Shown: in pieces, positions 25,545-33,373 of the stretch
Layout of the letters: each line of letters starts with the position of its first letter
Numbering within the stretch: position 1 is the first letter of the stretch
Assembly: GCF_028023675.1 (NCBI RefSeq)
Contig: NZ_JAQIOZ010000005.1
Span: 188,282 to 252,281 of the forward strand
Length of the DNA: 64,000 nucleotides
Source: Primorskyibacter aestuariivivens
GTDB lineage: Bacteria; Pseudomonadota; Alphaproteobacteria; Rhodobacterales; Rhodobacteraceae
Direction: 5' to 3'
The notes under the pieces: generated by a model
The model's database searches: none
The model's input: the letters and a program-made list of their open reading frames with translations, nothing else
What the model was told of the DNA's origin: nothing
Made by a program: the position numbers and the translations under genes

Positions 25545-26105
25545 GTGCAGTGGTTGAAACGCAGCCTTGTCTTGCTGGTTTCGCTCTGGCTGTTCGCGTG
25601 TTCCGCGCCCCAAACGACGGCACCGCGCCCTGACAAGGTCAACGACCTAGCATGGGCGATCCAGAGCCTTGGTCGCAACATCTCTCCGCAAGAGGCCGCG
25701 CGCGCCGCACAGGTGGCCTATTCCGAAAGCGCCCGTCTGGCCGTGCTCTACGAGATCGAAGATCACCCGCTGGTCCATAACACCAAGGTCAATCTCGGGA
25801 TCAAGCCGCGTGGACTGTGCTATCACTGGGCCGATGATCTGGAGAAGCGGTTGAAACAGGAAGGGTTCGAAACGCTGTCCCTGCACCGCGCGGTGGCCAA
25901 TTTCGACCGGATCCGCCTTGAGCACAGCACGGTGATCATCAGCGCCCGGGGGGACGGCATGTATGAGGGCATCGTGCTGGACCCGTGGCGCAAGGGGGGT
26001 GATCTGACCTGGGTGCCCACGCTTGAGGACCCGCGCTATGACTGGATCCCGCGTGAGGAGGTGTTCCGCATCCGGAGGGAGAGGCGCGCGCGGGAGAGCA
26101 GGTGA
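25545..26105 (+). CDS. Lipoprotein with a possible Cys-His-Asp hydrolase triad
   Basis: 186 residues from GTG 25545, with a GGGGG stretch upstream. The lipobox is LWLFACSA (Cys at residue 19). In the second half RGLCYHWADDLEKRL, then RLEHSTVIISARG, then GIVLDPWRKGG place a Cys at a helix start, a His at a strand start and an Asp at the next strand. That is the order and spacing of a transglutaminase/papain-like triad. No family name comes to mind. It follows the dehydrogenase by 18 nt and is probably co-transcribed. Confidence 0.72.
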   Translation: MQWLKRSLVLLVSLWLFACSAPQTTAPRPDKVNDLAWAIQSLGRNISPQEAARAAQVAYSESARLAVLYEIEDHPLVHNTKVNLGIKPRGLCYHWADDLEKRLKQEGFETLSLHRAVANFDRIRLEHSTVIISARGDGMYEGIVLDPWRKGGDLTWVPTLEDPRYDWIPREEVFRIRRERRARESR

Positions 26106-26292
26106 TGAGACACAATTTCTTAGGGGAATTGGCGCAAGGGCGCGTCAGTCGGCCTTGCCTTTCAACTTAGCCATGGGTTCGGATATTCTGGCTGCTCGCG
26201 CAACACATCGGTTGGCCCAAATTGCGGAGAACGTCAGAAATCACGCCACACGGCCAGCACGCACAACTTCACACTAACTCTTGCTCGGTTTT
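26106..26292. other. A+T-richer spacer, no gene seen
   Basis: 187 nt, clearly lower in GC than the flanking genes, continuous with the two small minus-strand ORFs at 26293-26676. No ORF with a ribosome-binding site, no tRNA, no clear repeats. It may be remnant DNA of a small acquired islet. Confidence 0.4.
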
Positions 26293-26400
26293 CTATTTAG
26301 GACGTTTCGACAGTAACTCACGCGAGAACGTCGCCAATAGGAAAAAGATCAGCCCTGTGGTGGAGACGTCAACCCAGCTTCCGTTGCTCCAAGCTTGCAT
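26293..26400 (-). CDS. 35-residue single-helix membrane peptide
   Basis: ATG 26400 to TAG 26293. The peptide begins MQAWSNGSWVDV, has one hydrophobic segment (TTGLIFFLLATF) and ends in a basic tail (SRELLSKRPK), so it should insert with the C-terminus in the cytoplasm. Its ATG lies only 3 nt after the stop of the 90-residue gene upstream, which suggests translational coupling. Too short for family assignment. Base composition matches its upstream partner, not the chromosome. Confidence 0.4.
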   Translation of the reverse strand: MQAWSNGSWVDVSTTGLIFFLLATFSRELLSKRPK

Positions 26401-26403
26401 AGT

Positions 26404-26676
26404 CTAGTTGCAATCCATTTGCCCGCGCGAAACGACCTTCAATCGGCATTCTTTGGAAAGACCAAAAGCAAAGCAATTGAGTGCGCCCTGCTCCGCATCA
26501 AAATGTTCGTGCCAGCCGTCAAAGTTCACCTGATAGACGTCCCCATCGGCGACAATGGAGACGTCAAAGCTTTCGGGATTTTGGCACGTGACGGAAATGC
26601 TATCCTCGTGCACATCGACGGTGAAACCCGTGTACTGTTCTAGTTTTTCAAGGATGTTGTCACGCCAGTTCGCCAA
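26404..26676 (-). CDS. 90-residue acidic protein, unknown
   Basis: Starts with TTG 26676, supported by GAGG 7 nt upstream. The protein begins MANWRDNILEKLEQ, is rich in Asp/Glu and has four Cys. Its pattern of a helix followed by strands (FTVDVHEDSISVTC, FDVSIVADGDVYQVNFDGW) suggests a small alpha/beta protein of about the size of immunity or antitoxin-like proteins, without real evidence of such a role. Base composition is more A+T-rich than the neighbours, suggesting acquisition. Followed at once by a membrane peptide ORF. Confidence 0.6.
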   Translation of the reverse strand: MANWRDNILEKLEQYTGFTVDVHEDSISVTCQNPESFDVSIVADGDVYQVNFDGWHEHFDAEQGALNCFAFGLSKECRLKVVSRGQMDCN

Positions 26677-26707
26677 TTCAGATCCTCGGTGTTTTGCGGG
26701 TTTACTG

Positions 26708-26733
26708 CCAGGCTAAAGCCACCTTTAGCCTGG
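26708..26733 (-). terminator. Stem-loop after leuA
   Basis: CCAGGCTAAAG (26708-26718) and CTTTAGCCTGG (26723-26733) form a perfect 11-bp stem with a CCAC loop, 17 nt after the leuA stop. No T-run follows. Confidence 0.6.
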
Positions 26734-26749
26734 AGATATGTCCGGTAAC

Positions 26750-28339
26750 TCACCCCAGCTCTTTATAGCTGATCTCGCGCTTGTCGGCCCCAGGACCTAC
26801 CTTTTCGCGGCGGATGGCCAGACGGTTGAGCGCCTGAATATACGCTTTGGCAGAGGCCACCACCGTATCGGTATCGGCTGACTGCCCTGTGGCGATCATG
26901 CCGTCCTCTTCCAGACGCACGCTGACCGTGGCCTGCGCATCGGTGCCTTCGGTCACGGCGTGGACCTGATAAAGTTGCAGCCGCGCGGCGTTGGGGTGCA
27001 ACTCGCGCACCGCCTTGAACGTGGCATCCACCGGGCCGTCGCCATGGCAGGTGGCGCTGTGGTCCCTGCCGTCGACTTCCATTTCCAGCGTCGCCTCGGC
27101 CGGGCCACCGGTGCCGCAGACCACCTTGAGATTGATCAGCTGCAGCTTTTCCCCGCCATCGGTCGTGGCAGTGACCAGCGCGAGGATGTCATCGTCAAAC
27201 ACCTCTTTCTTGCGGTCGGCCAGTTCCTTGAACCGCACGAAAATATCCTTGAGCTGGTTGTCGCCCACCTCGACGCCCAATTCGCCCAGCTTGGCGCGCA
27301 GCGCTGCGCGGCCCGAATGCTTGCCAAGCGGCAGCGAGGTTCCGGCAATGCCCACATCCTCAGGCCGCATAATCTCGAAGGTTTCGGCATTTTTCAGCAT
27401 CCCGTCCTGATGGATGCCGCTTTCATGGGCGAATGCGTTCTTGCCCACGATGGCCTTGTTGAACTGCACCGGAAAGCCCGACACGGTCGAGACGCGACGC
27501 GAGATATGCATGATCTTCTTGGTGTCGATATTGGTGTAGAACGGCATGACATCGCCACGCACCTTGAGCGCCATGACGACCTCTTCCAGCGCGGTGTTGC
27601 CCGCGCGTTCGCCCAACCCGTTGATCGTGCATTCGATCTGGCGCGCGCCGCCCAGAACGGCGGCCAGCGAATTGGCCGTCGCCATGCCAAGGTCATTGTG
27701 GCAATGAGTGGCAAACACAACCTCATCGGCCCCCGGAACGGTTGCGATCAACCGGCGGATCAGATCGGCGGATTCATTCGGTTCGGTATAACCGACGGTG
27801 TCGGGGATGTTGATCGTGCTGGCACCCGCCTTGATCGCGATCTCGATCACCCGGCAGAGATAATCCCACTCGGTGCGCGTGGCGTCCATCGGTGACCATT
27901 GCACATTGTCACACAGGTTGCGCGCATGGGTGACCGTTTCATGGATACGGTCGGCCATTTCGTCCTGTGTCAGGTTGGGAATGGCGCGGTGCAGCGGCGA
28001 GGTGCCGATGAAGGTGTGGATGCGCGGCCGTTCCGAGTTGCGCACCGCTTCCCAGCAGCGGTCGATATCGGGCAGTTGCGCGCGGGCCAGCCCACAGATC
28101 ACCGATTGCTTGGAGCGCTCGGCAATCTCGGACACAGCACGGAAATCCCCCTCGGAGGCGATGGGGAAACCGGCCTCGATAATGTCGACGCCCATGTCGT
28201 CCAGAAGCTCGGCAATCTCCAGCTTCTCGTTATGGGTCATGGTCGCGCCGGGGCTTTGTTCGCCATCGCGCAATGTGGTGTCGAAAATGACGACTCGGTC
28301 CTTGTCGACAGGCGCGGTCGGTTTGGTCTGTTCAGTCAT
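26750..28339 (-). CDS. leuA: 2-isopropylmalate synthase
   Basis: First committed step of leucine synthesis: acetyl-CoA plus 2-oxoisovalerate to 2-isopropylmalate. 529 residues: HMGL-like TIM barrel with [14 protein letters not shown] and the metal-binding HCHNDLGMA, then the C-terminal LeuA regulatory domain (from about 395) that binds leucine. The bacterial long form, length as expected. ATG 28339 has AAAGAGA upstream. A Leu-rich leader peptide and mutually exclusive RNA stems lie upstream (28373-28503), so expression is probably attenuated by leucine in addition to feedback inhibition. leuB, leuC and leuD are not in the window. Confidence 0.96.
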   Translation of the reverse strand: MTEQTKPTAPVDKDRVVIFDTTLRDGEQSPGATMTHNEKLEIAELLDDMGVDIIEAGFPIASEGDFRAVSEIAERSKQSVICGLARAQLPDIDRCWEAVRNSERPRIHTFIGTSPLHRAIPNLTQDEMADRIHETVTHARNLCDNVQWSPMDATRTEWDYLCRVIEIAIKAGASTINIPDTVGYTEPNESADLIRRLIATVPGADEVVFATHCHNDLGMATANSLAAVLGGARQIECTINGLGERAGNTALEEVVMALKVRGDVMPFYTNIDTKKIMHISRRVSTVSGFPVQFNKAIVGKNAFAHESGIHQDGMLKNAETFEIMRPEDVGIAGTSLPLGKHSGRAALRAKLGELGVEVGDNQLKDIFVRFKELADRKKEVFDDDILALVTATTDGGEKLQLINLKVVCGTGGPAEATLEMEVDGRDHSATCHGDGPVDATFKAVRELHPNAARLQLYQVHAVTEGTDAQATVSVRLEEDGMIATGQSADTDTVVASAKAYIQALNRLAIRREKVGPGADKREISYKELG

Positions 28340-28372
28340 GTCGGGTCTCTTTCAATTTCTCCTGAATGTCCG

Positions 28373-28423
28373 GGCGCGAACAATCCTCCTCTGAGCGGTC
28401 GCGCCGAACGGCACGCTCAGAGG
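28373..28423 (-). promoter_or_regulatory. Attenuator-like alternative stems upstream of leuA
   Basis: On the minus strand four segments follow one another. Segment 1 CCTCTGAGCG (28423-28414) can pair with segment 3 CGCTCAGAGG (28397-28388), a perfect 10-bp stem. Segment 2 GGCGCGA (28405-28399) can pair with segment 4 TCGCGCC (28379-28373). Pairs 1:3 and 2:4 exclude each other. The leader-peptide stop codon lies inside segment 1. No clear T-run follows either stem, so control could be transcriptional or translational. Confidence 0.55.
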
Positions 28424-28503
28424 CGGCTTAGGAGAAGCAGGCCAAGCGCAAGCACCGCGCCGGTGGCGCGTGTAGCGGATGCGATATGGCCCAAGGTCAT
28501 CAT
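28417..28503 (-). CDS. Leucine leader peptide
   Basis: 28 codons, reading MMTLGHIASATRATG then AVLALGLLLLSRL and a stop. Eight residues are Leu; four consecutive Leu codons (CTG CTT CTC CTA, ending with the rare CTA) lie just before the hairpin segments. This is the layout of a biosynthetic leader peptide whose ribosome stalls when Leu-tRNA is low. A TATAGT at 28516-28511 puts the transcript start at or next to the first ATG, so it may be leaderless, as the trp leader of Sinorhizobium is. If ATG 28500 is used instead, CAGG is 6 nt upstream. Confidence 0.7.
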   Translation of the reverse strand: MMTLGHIASATRATGAVLALGLLLLSRL

Positions 28504-28510
28504 GCGCCTG

Positions 28511-28538
28511 ACTATACGCGTGAAATTCTGAATGAAAA
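28511..28538 (-). promoter_or_regulatory. Promoter of the leader-leuA transcript
   Basis: TTTTCA (28538-28533) and TATAGT (28516-28511), 16 nt apart, match 4 and 5 of 6 sigma70 positions. The start would be about 28504, one base before the leader ATG. Confidence 0.5.
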
Positions 28539-28626
28539 GTAGGGATGCCGGGGTTTTTTGACATTGATCTCCGGTTGAAGCGATCGCGGACACCGCTAGG
28601 TCCCGGGTGAACAACACGGAGAGACC

Positions 28627-29292
28627 ATGCAACGCGCGCTTATCATTGGGTCATCGGGCGGGATCGGATCGGCTGTGGCCGCCGCTTTGACGGAGCGTGG
28701 ATTTGAGGTCGTCGGGCTGTCGCGCTCGGGCGGCGGGCTGGACGTGACCGAAGAGACCAGCGTCGCACATCATCTGGGCGCGCTTGAAGGGGCGTTTGAC
28801 CTGATCCTGGTCGCGACCGGTGCGCTGGAGGTCCGGGGCGCGCAGCCGGAAAAGACCATCCGCGATCTGACCCCCGCCGCCATGGCCGATCAGTTTGCGC
28901 TGAACACGATTGGTCCGGCCATGGTTCTGAAACATGCCTGGCCTCTGATTCCGCGTGACCGGCGCGCGGTCGTGGCAGTGCTGTCTGCACGGGTGGGCTC
29001 CATCGGCGATAACCGTTTGGGCGGTTGGTATTCCTACAGAACGGCCAAGGCGGCGGTGAACCAGATCGTGCACAGCGCAGCGATAGAACTTGGCCGCACC
29101 CACAAGCAGGCGATCTGCGTGGCACTGCATCCGGGAACGGTGCGGACGCCCTTCACGGAAAAATACCTTGGGCGGCACCCTTCGGTCCCGGCGCGGGAGG
29201 CGGCACAGAACCTGCTGAGCGTGATCAGCGATCTGACATCTGCCGATTCTGGCGGGTTCTTTGACTGGGCAGGCAAGGAGATCGACTGGTGA
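28627..29292 (+). CDS. Short-chain dehydrogenase/reductase (C-factor-like)
   Basis: 221 residues: nucleotide-binding IIGSSGGIGSAVA at the N-terminus, NTIGP in the middle, a Ser in VLSARVGS and the catalytic YxxxK as YSYRTAKAA. The missing NNAG-type motif (here VATGAL) and short length fit the CsgA/C-factor-like SDR group. GGAGAGACC lies before ATG 28627. Its stop overlaps the photolyase start by 4 nt (GTGA), so the two are coupled; an SDR beside this photolyase is common in roseobacters to my recollection, without known joint function. Confidence 0.88.
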   Translation: MQRALIIGSSGGIGSAVAAALTERGFEVVGLSRSGGGLDVTEETSVAHHLGALEGAFDLILVATGALEVRGAQPEKTIRDLTPAAMADQFALNTIGPAMVLKHAWPLIPRDRRAVVAVLSARVGSIGDNRLGGWYSYRTAKAAVNQIVHSAAIELGRTHKQAICVALHPGTVRTPFTEKYLGRHPSVPAREAAQNLLSVISDLTSADSGGFFDWAGKEIDW

Positions 29293-30815
29293 GCCGCCTG
29301 ATCCTTGTGCTGGGGGATCAGCTTTCGCCGGATATCGCCGCCCTGAAAGCAGCCGAGAAATCCCGCGATACCGTGGTCATGGCCGAGGTCGCAGAGGAAG
29401 CCAGCTATGTCGGCCACCACCCCAAGAAGATCGCGATGATCTTTGCCGCGATGCGCAAATTCGCCAGAGAACTGCGCAATGACGGCTGGGATGTGCGCTA
29501 TACGCAGCTGGACGATACGGCAAACGCCGGTTCGATCCCTGGCGAATTGCTGCGCCGCGCGGAGGAGACCGGCGCGGATGAGGTGGTCGCCACCGAGCCG
29601 GGCGAATGGCGGTTGATCGAGGCACTGAACGATGCGCCACTGAAGATACGGCAGATCGAGGATGACCGGTTTCTCGCCAGCCATGAGGACTTCAGCCGCT
29701 GGGCCAGCGGGCGCAAGACGCTTCGGATGGAGTATTTCTACCGTGAGATGCGGCGCAAGACCGGGCTTTTGATGGACGAGGATCAGCCCGAGGGCGGCAA
29801 ATGGAATTTCGACCACGAGAACCGCAAACCCGCCCCTGATGACGTGGAGTTCGGCGGACCGATTCAGTTTACGCCCGACGCGGCGGTCGAAGAGGTTCTC
29901 GATTTGGTTGAGGCGCGGTTTGATAGCAATTTCGGGGCGTTACGCCCCTTTTCTTTCGCAACCGACCGAACACAGGCGCGCCGTGCATTGAGCCACTTCA
30001 TCACCGGCGCGCTGCCGAAATTCGGCGACTATCAAGACGCGATGCTCAACGACAATCGCTTTCTCTATCACGCGCTGATCTCGCCCTATCTCAATATCGG
30101 GCTACTGGAGCCGCTGGAGGTCTGTCATGCCGCCGAGGATGCCTATCGCGCGGGCGATGCGCCGCTGAACGCGGTCGAAGGCTTCATCCGCCAGATCATC
30201 GGCTGGCGCGAATATGTGCGCGGGATCTATTTCCGTGAAGGGCCCGACTATGCCCGCCGCAACGCGCTGAACCATCAACGCAAACTGCCATGGCTCTATT
30301 GGGGCGGCGAAACGCGGATGAACTGCATCGCCAAAGCCGTTGAACAGACACGGGAAGAGGCCTATGCGCACCACATTCAACGCCTCATGGTCACCGGCAA
30401 TTTCGCGCTACTGGCGGGGGTGAACCCCACCGAATTGCACGAATGGTATCTCAGCGTCTATGCCGATGCATTCGAATGGGTCGAGGCACCCAATACGGTG
30501 GGCATGAGCCAGTTCGCTGACGGTGGGATCATCGCGTCCAAGCCCTATGTGTCTTCCGGTGCATATCTCAACCGAATGTCCGATTACTGCAAGAATTGCC
30601 ACTATCAGGTGGGGACAAAAACCGGTGACGGGGCCTGTCCGTTCAACCTGCTTTACTGGCATTTCCTCGACCGGCACCGCGATCGGTTCGAAGGCAATCC
30701 CCGAATGGGCAACATGTACCGCACGTGGGACCGGATGGATGAGGACAAGCGCGAAACTGTCTTGCAGGAGGCCGAGGCGTTTCTGACCCGTTTGAGCGAT
30801 GGGAAAATCGTCTAG
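29289..30815 (+). CDS. Fe-S cryptochrome/photolyase, (6-4) type (FeS-BCP, PhrB/CryB-like)
   Basis: 508 residues from GTG 29289. N-terminal Rossmann-like antenna domain starts LILVLGDQLSPD, as in DPRP-annotated proteins; the FAD-binding helical domain follows. The four Cys ligands of the 4Fe-4S cluster are visible: one in RMNCIAKAVEQT, two in YCKNCHYQ and one in GACPFN. This identifies the FeS-BCP family (Agrobacterium PhrB, Rhodobacter CryB), which repairs (6-4) photoproducts or acts as a light sensor. Antenna chromophore in known members is a lumazine. Coupled to the SDR gene upstream. Confidence 0.92.
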   Translation: MSRLILVLGDQLSPDIAALKAAEKSRDTVVMAEVAEEASYVGHHPKKIAMIFAAMRKFARELRNDGWDVRYTQLDDTANAGSIPGELLRRAEETGADEVVATEPGEWRLIEALNDAPLKIRQIEDDRFLASHEDFSRWASGRKTLRMEYFYREMRRKTGLLMDEDQPEGGKWNFDHENRKPAPDDVEFGGPIQFTPDAAVEEVLDLVEARFDSNFGALRPFSFATDRTQARRALSHFITGALPKFGDYQDAMLNDNRFLYHALISPYLNIGLLEPLEVCHAAEDAYRAGDAPLNAVEGFIRQIIGWREYVRGIYFREGPDYARRNALNHQRKLPWLYWGGETRMNCIAKAVEQTREEAYAHHIQRLMVTGNFALLAGVNPTELHEWYLSVYADAFEWVEAPNTVGMSQFADGGIIASKPYVSSGAYLNRMSDYCKNCHYQVGTKTGDGACPFNLLYWHFLDRHRDRFEGNPRMGNMYRTWDRMDEDKRETVLQEAEAFLTRLSDGKIV

Positions 30816-30859
30816 AAAAAGGGCGAGATCTCGCGAGCAACGGCTGTGCAGCCCGGGGT

Positions 30860-31498
30860 CTAGGGCTCCAGAAGTGCAAACACCTCATCTGCAAGCGCGC
30901 GCACTTCGTCCTTGGCTGACTTGGTGCTTTTCGCTTCCAACACGCCCAAACCATTACCCAGGGCTTCTGCATAGATCACCCGGTTGGCCAGTGAGGCCTG
31001 CAGTTTCGCTGTCTCCAGTTCAGCCACCGATTTCGACACCTGTTCGCCCACGCGGGTGCCTGCCCGGGTGCGGTTCATGACCAGGTAAGTCGGCTTGTCC
31101 GCGCGGTCGGCCAGATCCAAAAGATCATGCGTGGCCCAGACATCTGCCTGACTGACAGATACGGGCACCAGCACCAGATCGGAGTCGCGCAAGACCCAGC
31201 GCACATCGCTGTCCGCCTTGGGCGGGGTATCGATCAGAATAATATCAGCTTTGTCACTGAAGCCCCGGATGGCGCGCGAAATCCCATATGCCGTGGCCGT
31301 TGCGAACTGAAGCCTGTCGTTCACGCCCAAAGCTTCCTCGCGAACATCCAGCCATTTCCCAAGACTGCCCTGGGGGTCGGTGTCCAGCAGCGCGACACTT
31401 TTTCCGGCCTGCAGAAACGCAATCGCAAGGTTGGAGACAAGCGTTGTCTTGCCCGCGCCACCTTTTTGCTGTGCCACACAGATGATTTGACTGCTCAT
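30860..31498 (-). CDS. ParA/MinD-like ATPase, orphan
   Basis: 212 residues: deviant Walker A QQKGGAGKTT at the N-terminus, Walker B IILIDTPPK and LLDTDPQGS. No DNA-binding domain and no ParB, so this is the short ParA type that positions cargo on the nucleoid or acts with an unlinked partner. ATG 31498 has GGGAGG upstream. The neighbours (photolyase, MORN protein) give no hint of cargo. Confidence 0.85.
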   Translation of the reverse strand: MSSQIICVAQQKGGAGKTTLVSNLAIAFLQAGKSVALLDTDPQGSLGKWLDVREEALGVNDRLQFATATAYGISRAIRGFSDKADIILIDTPPKADSDVRWVLRDSDLVLVPVSVSQADVWATHDLLDLADRADKPTYLVMNRTRAGTRVGEQVSKSVAELETAKLQASLANRVIYAEALGNGLGVLEAKSTKSAKDEVRALADEVFALLEP

Positions 31499-31721
31499 TT
31501 GGCAGGCCTCCCGGAATACGCGCGTAGCGCAGCATGCTAACGGGGGGATGTAAAGGCGGCATTTCGCGAAAGGGTCGCGTTGCGATGGGGCTCTGCGCAA
31601 AATACGTGCAGATTGGCTGAGCGCAGCACCTCGCACTGTACCGCGCCATACCCCTCCCCCCGCTTGAGGGTGAAGGACTTGATTTCATGAGTATTAAGCC
31701 GCTGACGCGATTCCGCCCCTG

Positions 31722-33170
31722 CTATTCGGCAGGGGCTTCTTCGGTTGGCTCTTCGGCATTTGGATCAACCACCGATGTCGGTTCAACCAGCGCGCCGTTT
31801 TTCCAGTTCCCAGTGGCCTGCTGACCCTCTGAATAACGCATGGTGCCTTCGCCCTGCCGTTTACCCGCAACGAACGTGCCTTCATACACATCGCCATTGG
31901 CATAGGTCGCCACGCCCTGTCCGCTGATCTCGCCGTTTTTCCAGTCGCCGATATATTTGAATCCGTCAGGCATGGAGATCTCGCCCTGCCCATCGCGCTG
32001 GCCGTTGCGGAATTCACCGATATAAACCGTGCCGTCGGGATAGGTCGCTGTGCCTTTACCCTGCCGCTGGCCGTTGACCCACTCGCCCTCATAGCGATAG
32101 CCATCGGTATAGGTCATTATGCCGAAACCGTGGTTGCGGGCGTTCTTGAACCCGCCCTCATAGACCAGCCCGTTGGGATAGGTGGCGCGGCCTTCGCCTT
32201 CGATCACCCCATCGACCCAATCGCCCTCATAGGTCGCGCCATCGGGATAGGTGATATTACCCTTGCCATGGGCCAGATCATCGCGGAACTCGCCCACATA
32301 GATCGAGCCATCGGGATAGGTCACTGTGCCCACGCCCTCGATCTTGCCATTGACCCAGTCGCCCTCATAGCGATAGCCGTCCTCGCCGTTGAACACGCCC
32401 GTGCCATTGCGCTGGTCGTCGCGGAATTCACCCTCATAAATGTCGCCATTGGCATAAGTCACGCGGCCCTGCCCTTCGCGGCGGCCAGCGACAAGATCGC
32501 CCTCATAGACATCGCCATTGGGCTGAGTCAGCGTGCCCTGCCCGTTGATCTGGCCCTCGCTCCAGTTGCCCTCATAGACAAGCCCATCGGTCATCACGAG
32601 CTTGCCGGTGCCGTGGCGCAACCCGTCGGCCACCCGGCCCTCATAGACCGAGCCGTCGGGATAGGTGATCGTGGCGCTGCCATCCTTGACGCCATTGACC
32701 CAGTCGCCGTCATAGACATAGCCGCCGGGGCTGGTCATCACGCCGCGCCCGTGGTGCAGCGCATTACGGAACGCGCCTTCATAGCGCACGCCATTGGCGT
32801 AAATCGCCACGCCCTGTCCGGTGATCTGGCCGTCTTCCCACGACCCCTCATAGGTGCCGCCATCGGTAAAGGTGATCTTGCCAAGTCCGTGCGGCTTGCC
32901 CTTGGCGAACTCGCCCTCGTAGATCGAGCCATTGGGAAAGCGTGCCACGCCGTCACCCTTGATCTCGCCTTCGACCCATTCGCCCTGATATTCGTACCCG
33001 TTGGGAAGCCGGTAGGTCCCCTCGCCATGCTGGAGCCCGTTTTCGAACGTGCCCTCATAGACGCCGCCATCATCATATTGCTTGGTCAGGACTTCGCTAT
33101 CCTGTGCCAGAACCGGTGCGGCCAGCGCCATTGCGAGCGCGGGACCAAGGATGCGCATTGTGTGCTTCAT
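31722..33170 (-). CDS. Exported MORN-repeat protein, about 19 repeats
   Basis: 482 residues with a signal peptide (cleavage near PVLAQD) followed by about 19 MORN units of 23 residues, each like YEGEFxxGxxxGxGxxTYPDG. The units mostly alternate between an F end (YEGEF) and a W end (YEGDW), so the structural repeat is a 46-residue pair; the alternation slips once around units 7-10. The C-terminal tail is acidic (DPNAEEPTEEAPAE). MORN sheets bind lipids or proteins; here in the periplasm or outside. The DNA appears as tandem repeats only because of the protein. Start ATG 33170 or 33158. Confidence 0.88.
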   Translation of the reverse strand: MKHTMRILGPALAMALAAPVLAQDSEVLTKQYDDGGVYEGTFENGLQHGEGTYRLPNGYEYQGEWVEGEIKGDGVARFPNGSIYEGEFAKGKPHGLGKITFTDGGTYEGSWEDGQITGQGVAIYANGVRYEGAFRNALHHGRGVMTSPGGYVYDGDWVNGVKDGSATITYPDGSVYEGRVADGLRHGTGKLVMTDGLVYEGNWSEGQINGQGTLTQPNGDVYEGDLVAGRREGQGRVTYANGDIYEGEFRDDQRNGTGVFNGEDGYRYEGDWVNGKIEGVGTVTYPDGSIYVGEFRDDLAHGKGNITYPDGATYEGDWVDGVIEGEGRATYPNGLVYEGGFKNARNHGFGIMTYTDGYRYEGEWVNGQRQGKGTATYPDGTVYIGEFRNGQRDGQGEISMPDGFKYIGDWKNGEISGQGVATYANGDVYEGTFVAGKRQGEGTMRYSEGQQATGNWKNGALVEPTSVVDPNAEEPTEEAPAE

Positions 33171-33373
33171 TCTGCTGATCGTGCCCCCGGGGTTCTCGTT
33201 TGCAGCGAAGGTAATGGAGCATAAGGTCACAGACAATGCCTTTTGATGACAAGCCCATGATCTGACGGGACATGTCATCTTGACGGAGCATAATGAGCGC
33301 CGCTTTGCCGCTCTGCCCTTCCCCCTGCCGCATGATCTGCTAAGTCAGGGCGAAAGGCAAAAAGGGCACGGAC

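Noticed and set aside
31750-33070. Tandem DNA repeats resembling a repeat array
   Set aside because: Period 69 nt equals 23 codons of the MORN unit; spacing and sequence are explained by the protein. No CRISPR-like constant repeats with variable spacers are seen anywhere.
32130-33224. 364-codon plus-strand repetitive ORF
   Set aside because: Its repeats are the complement of the MORN repeats; no ribosome-binding site.
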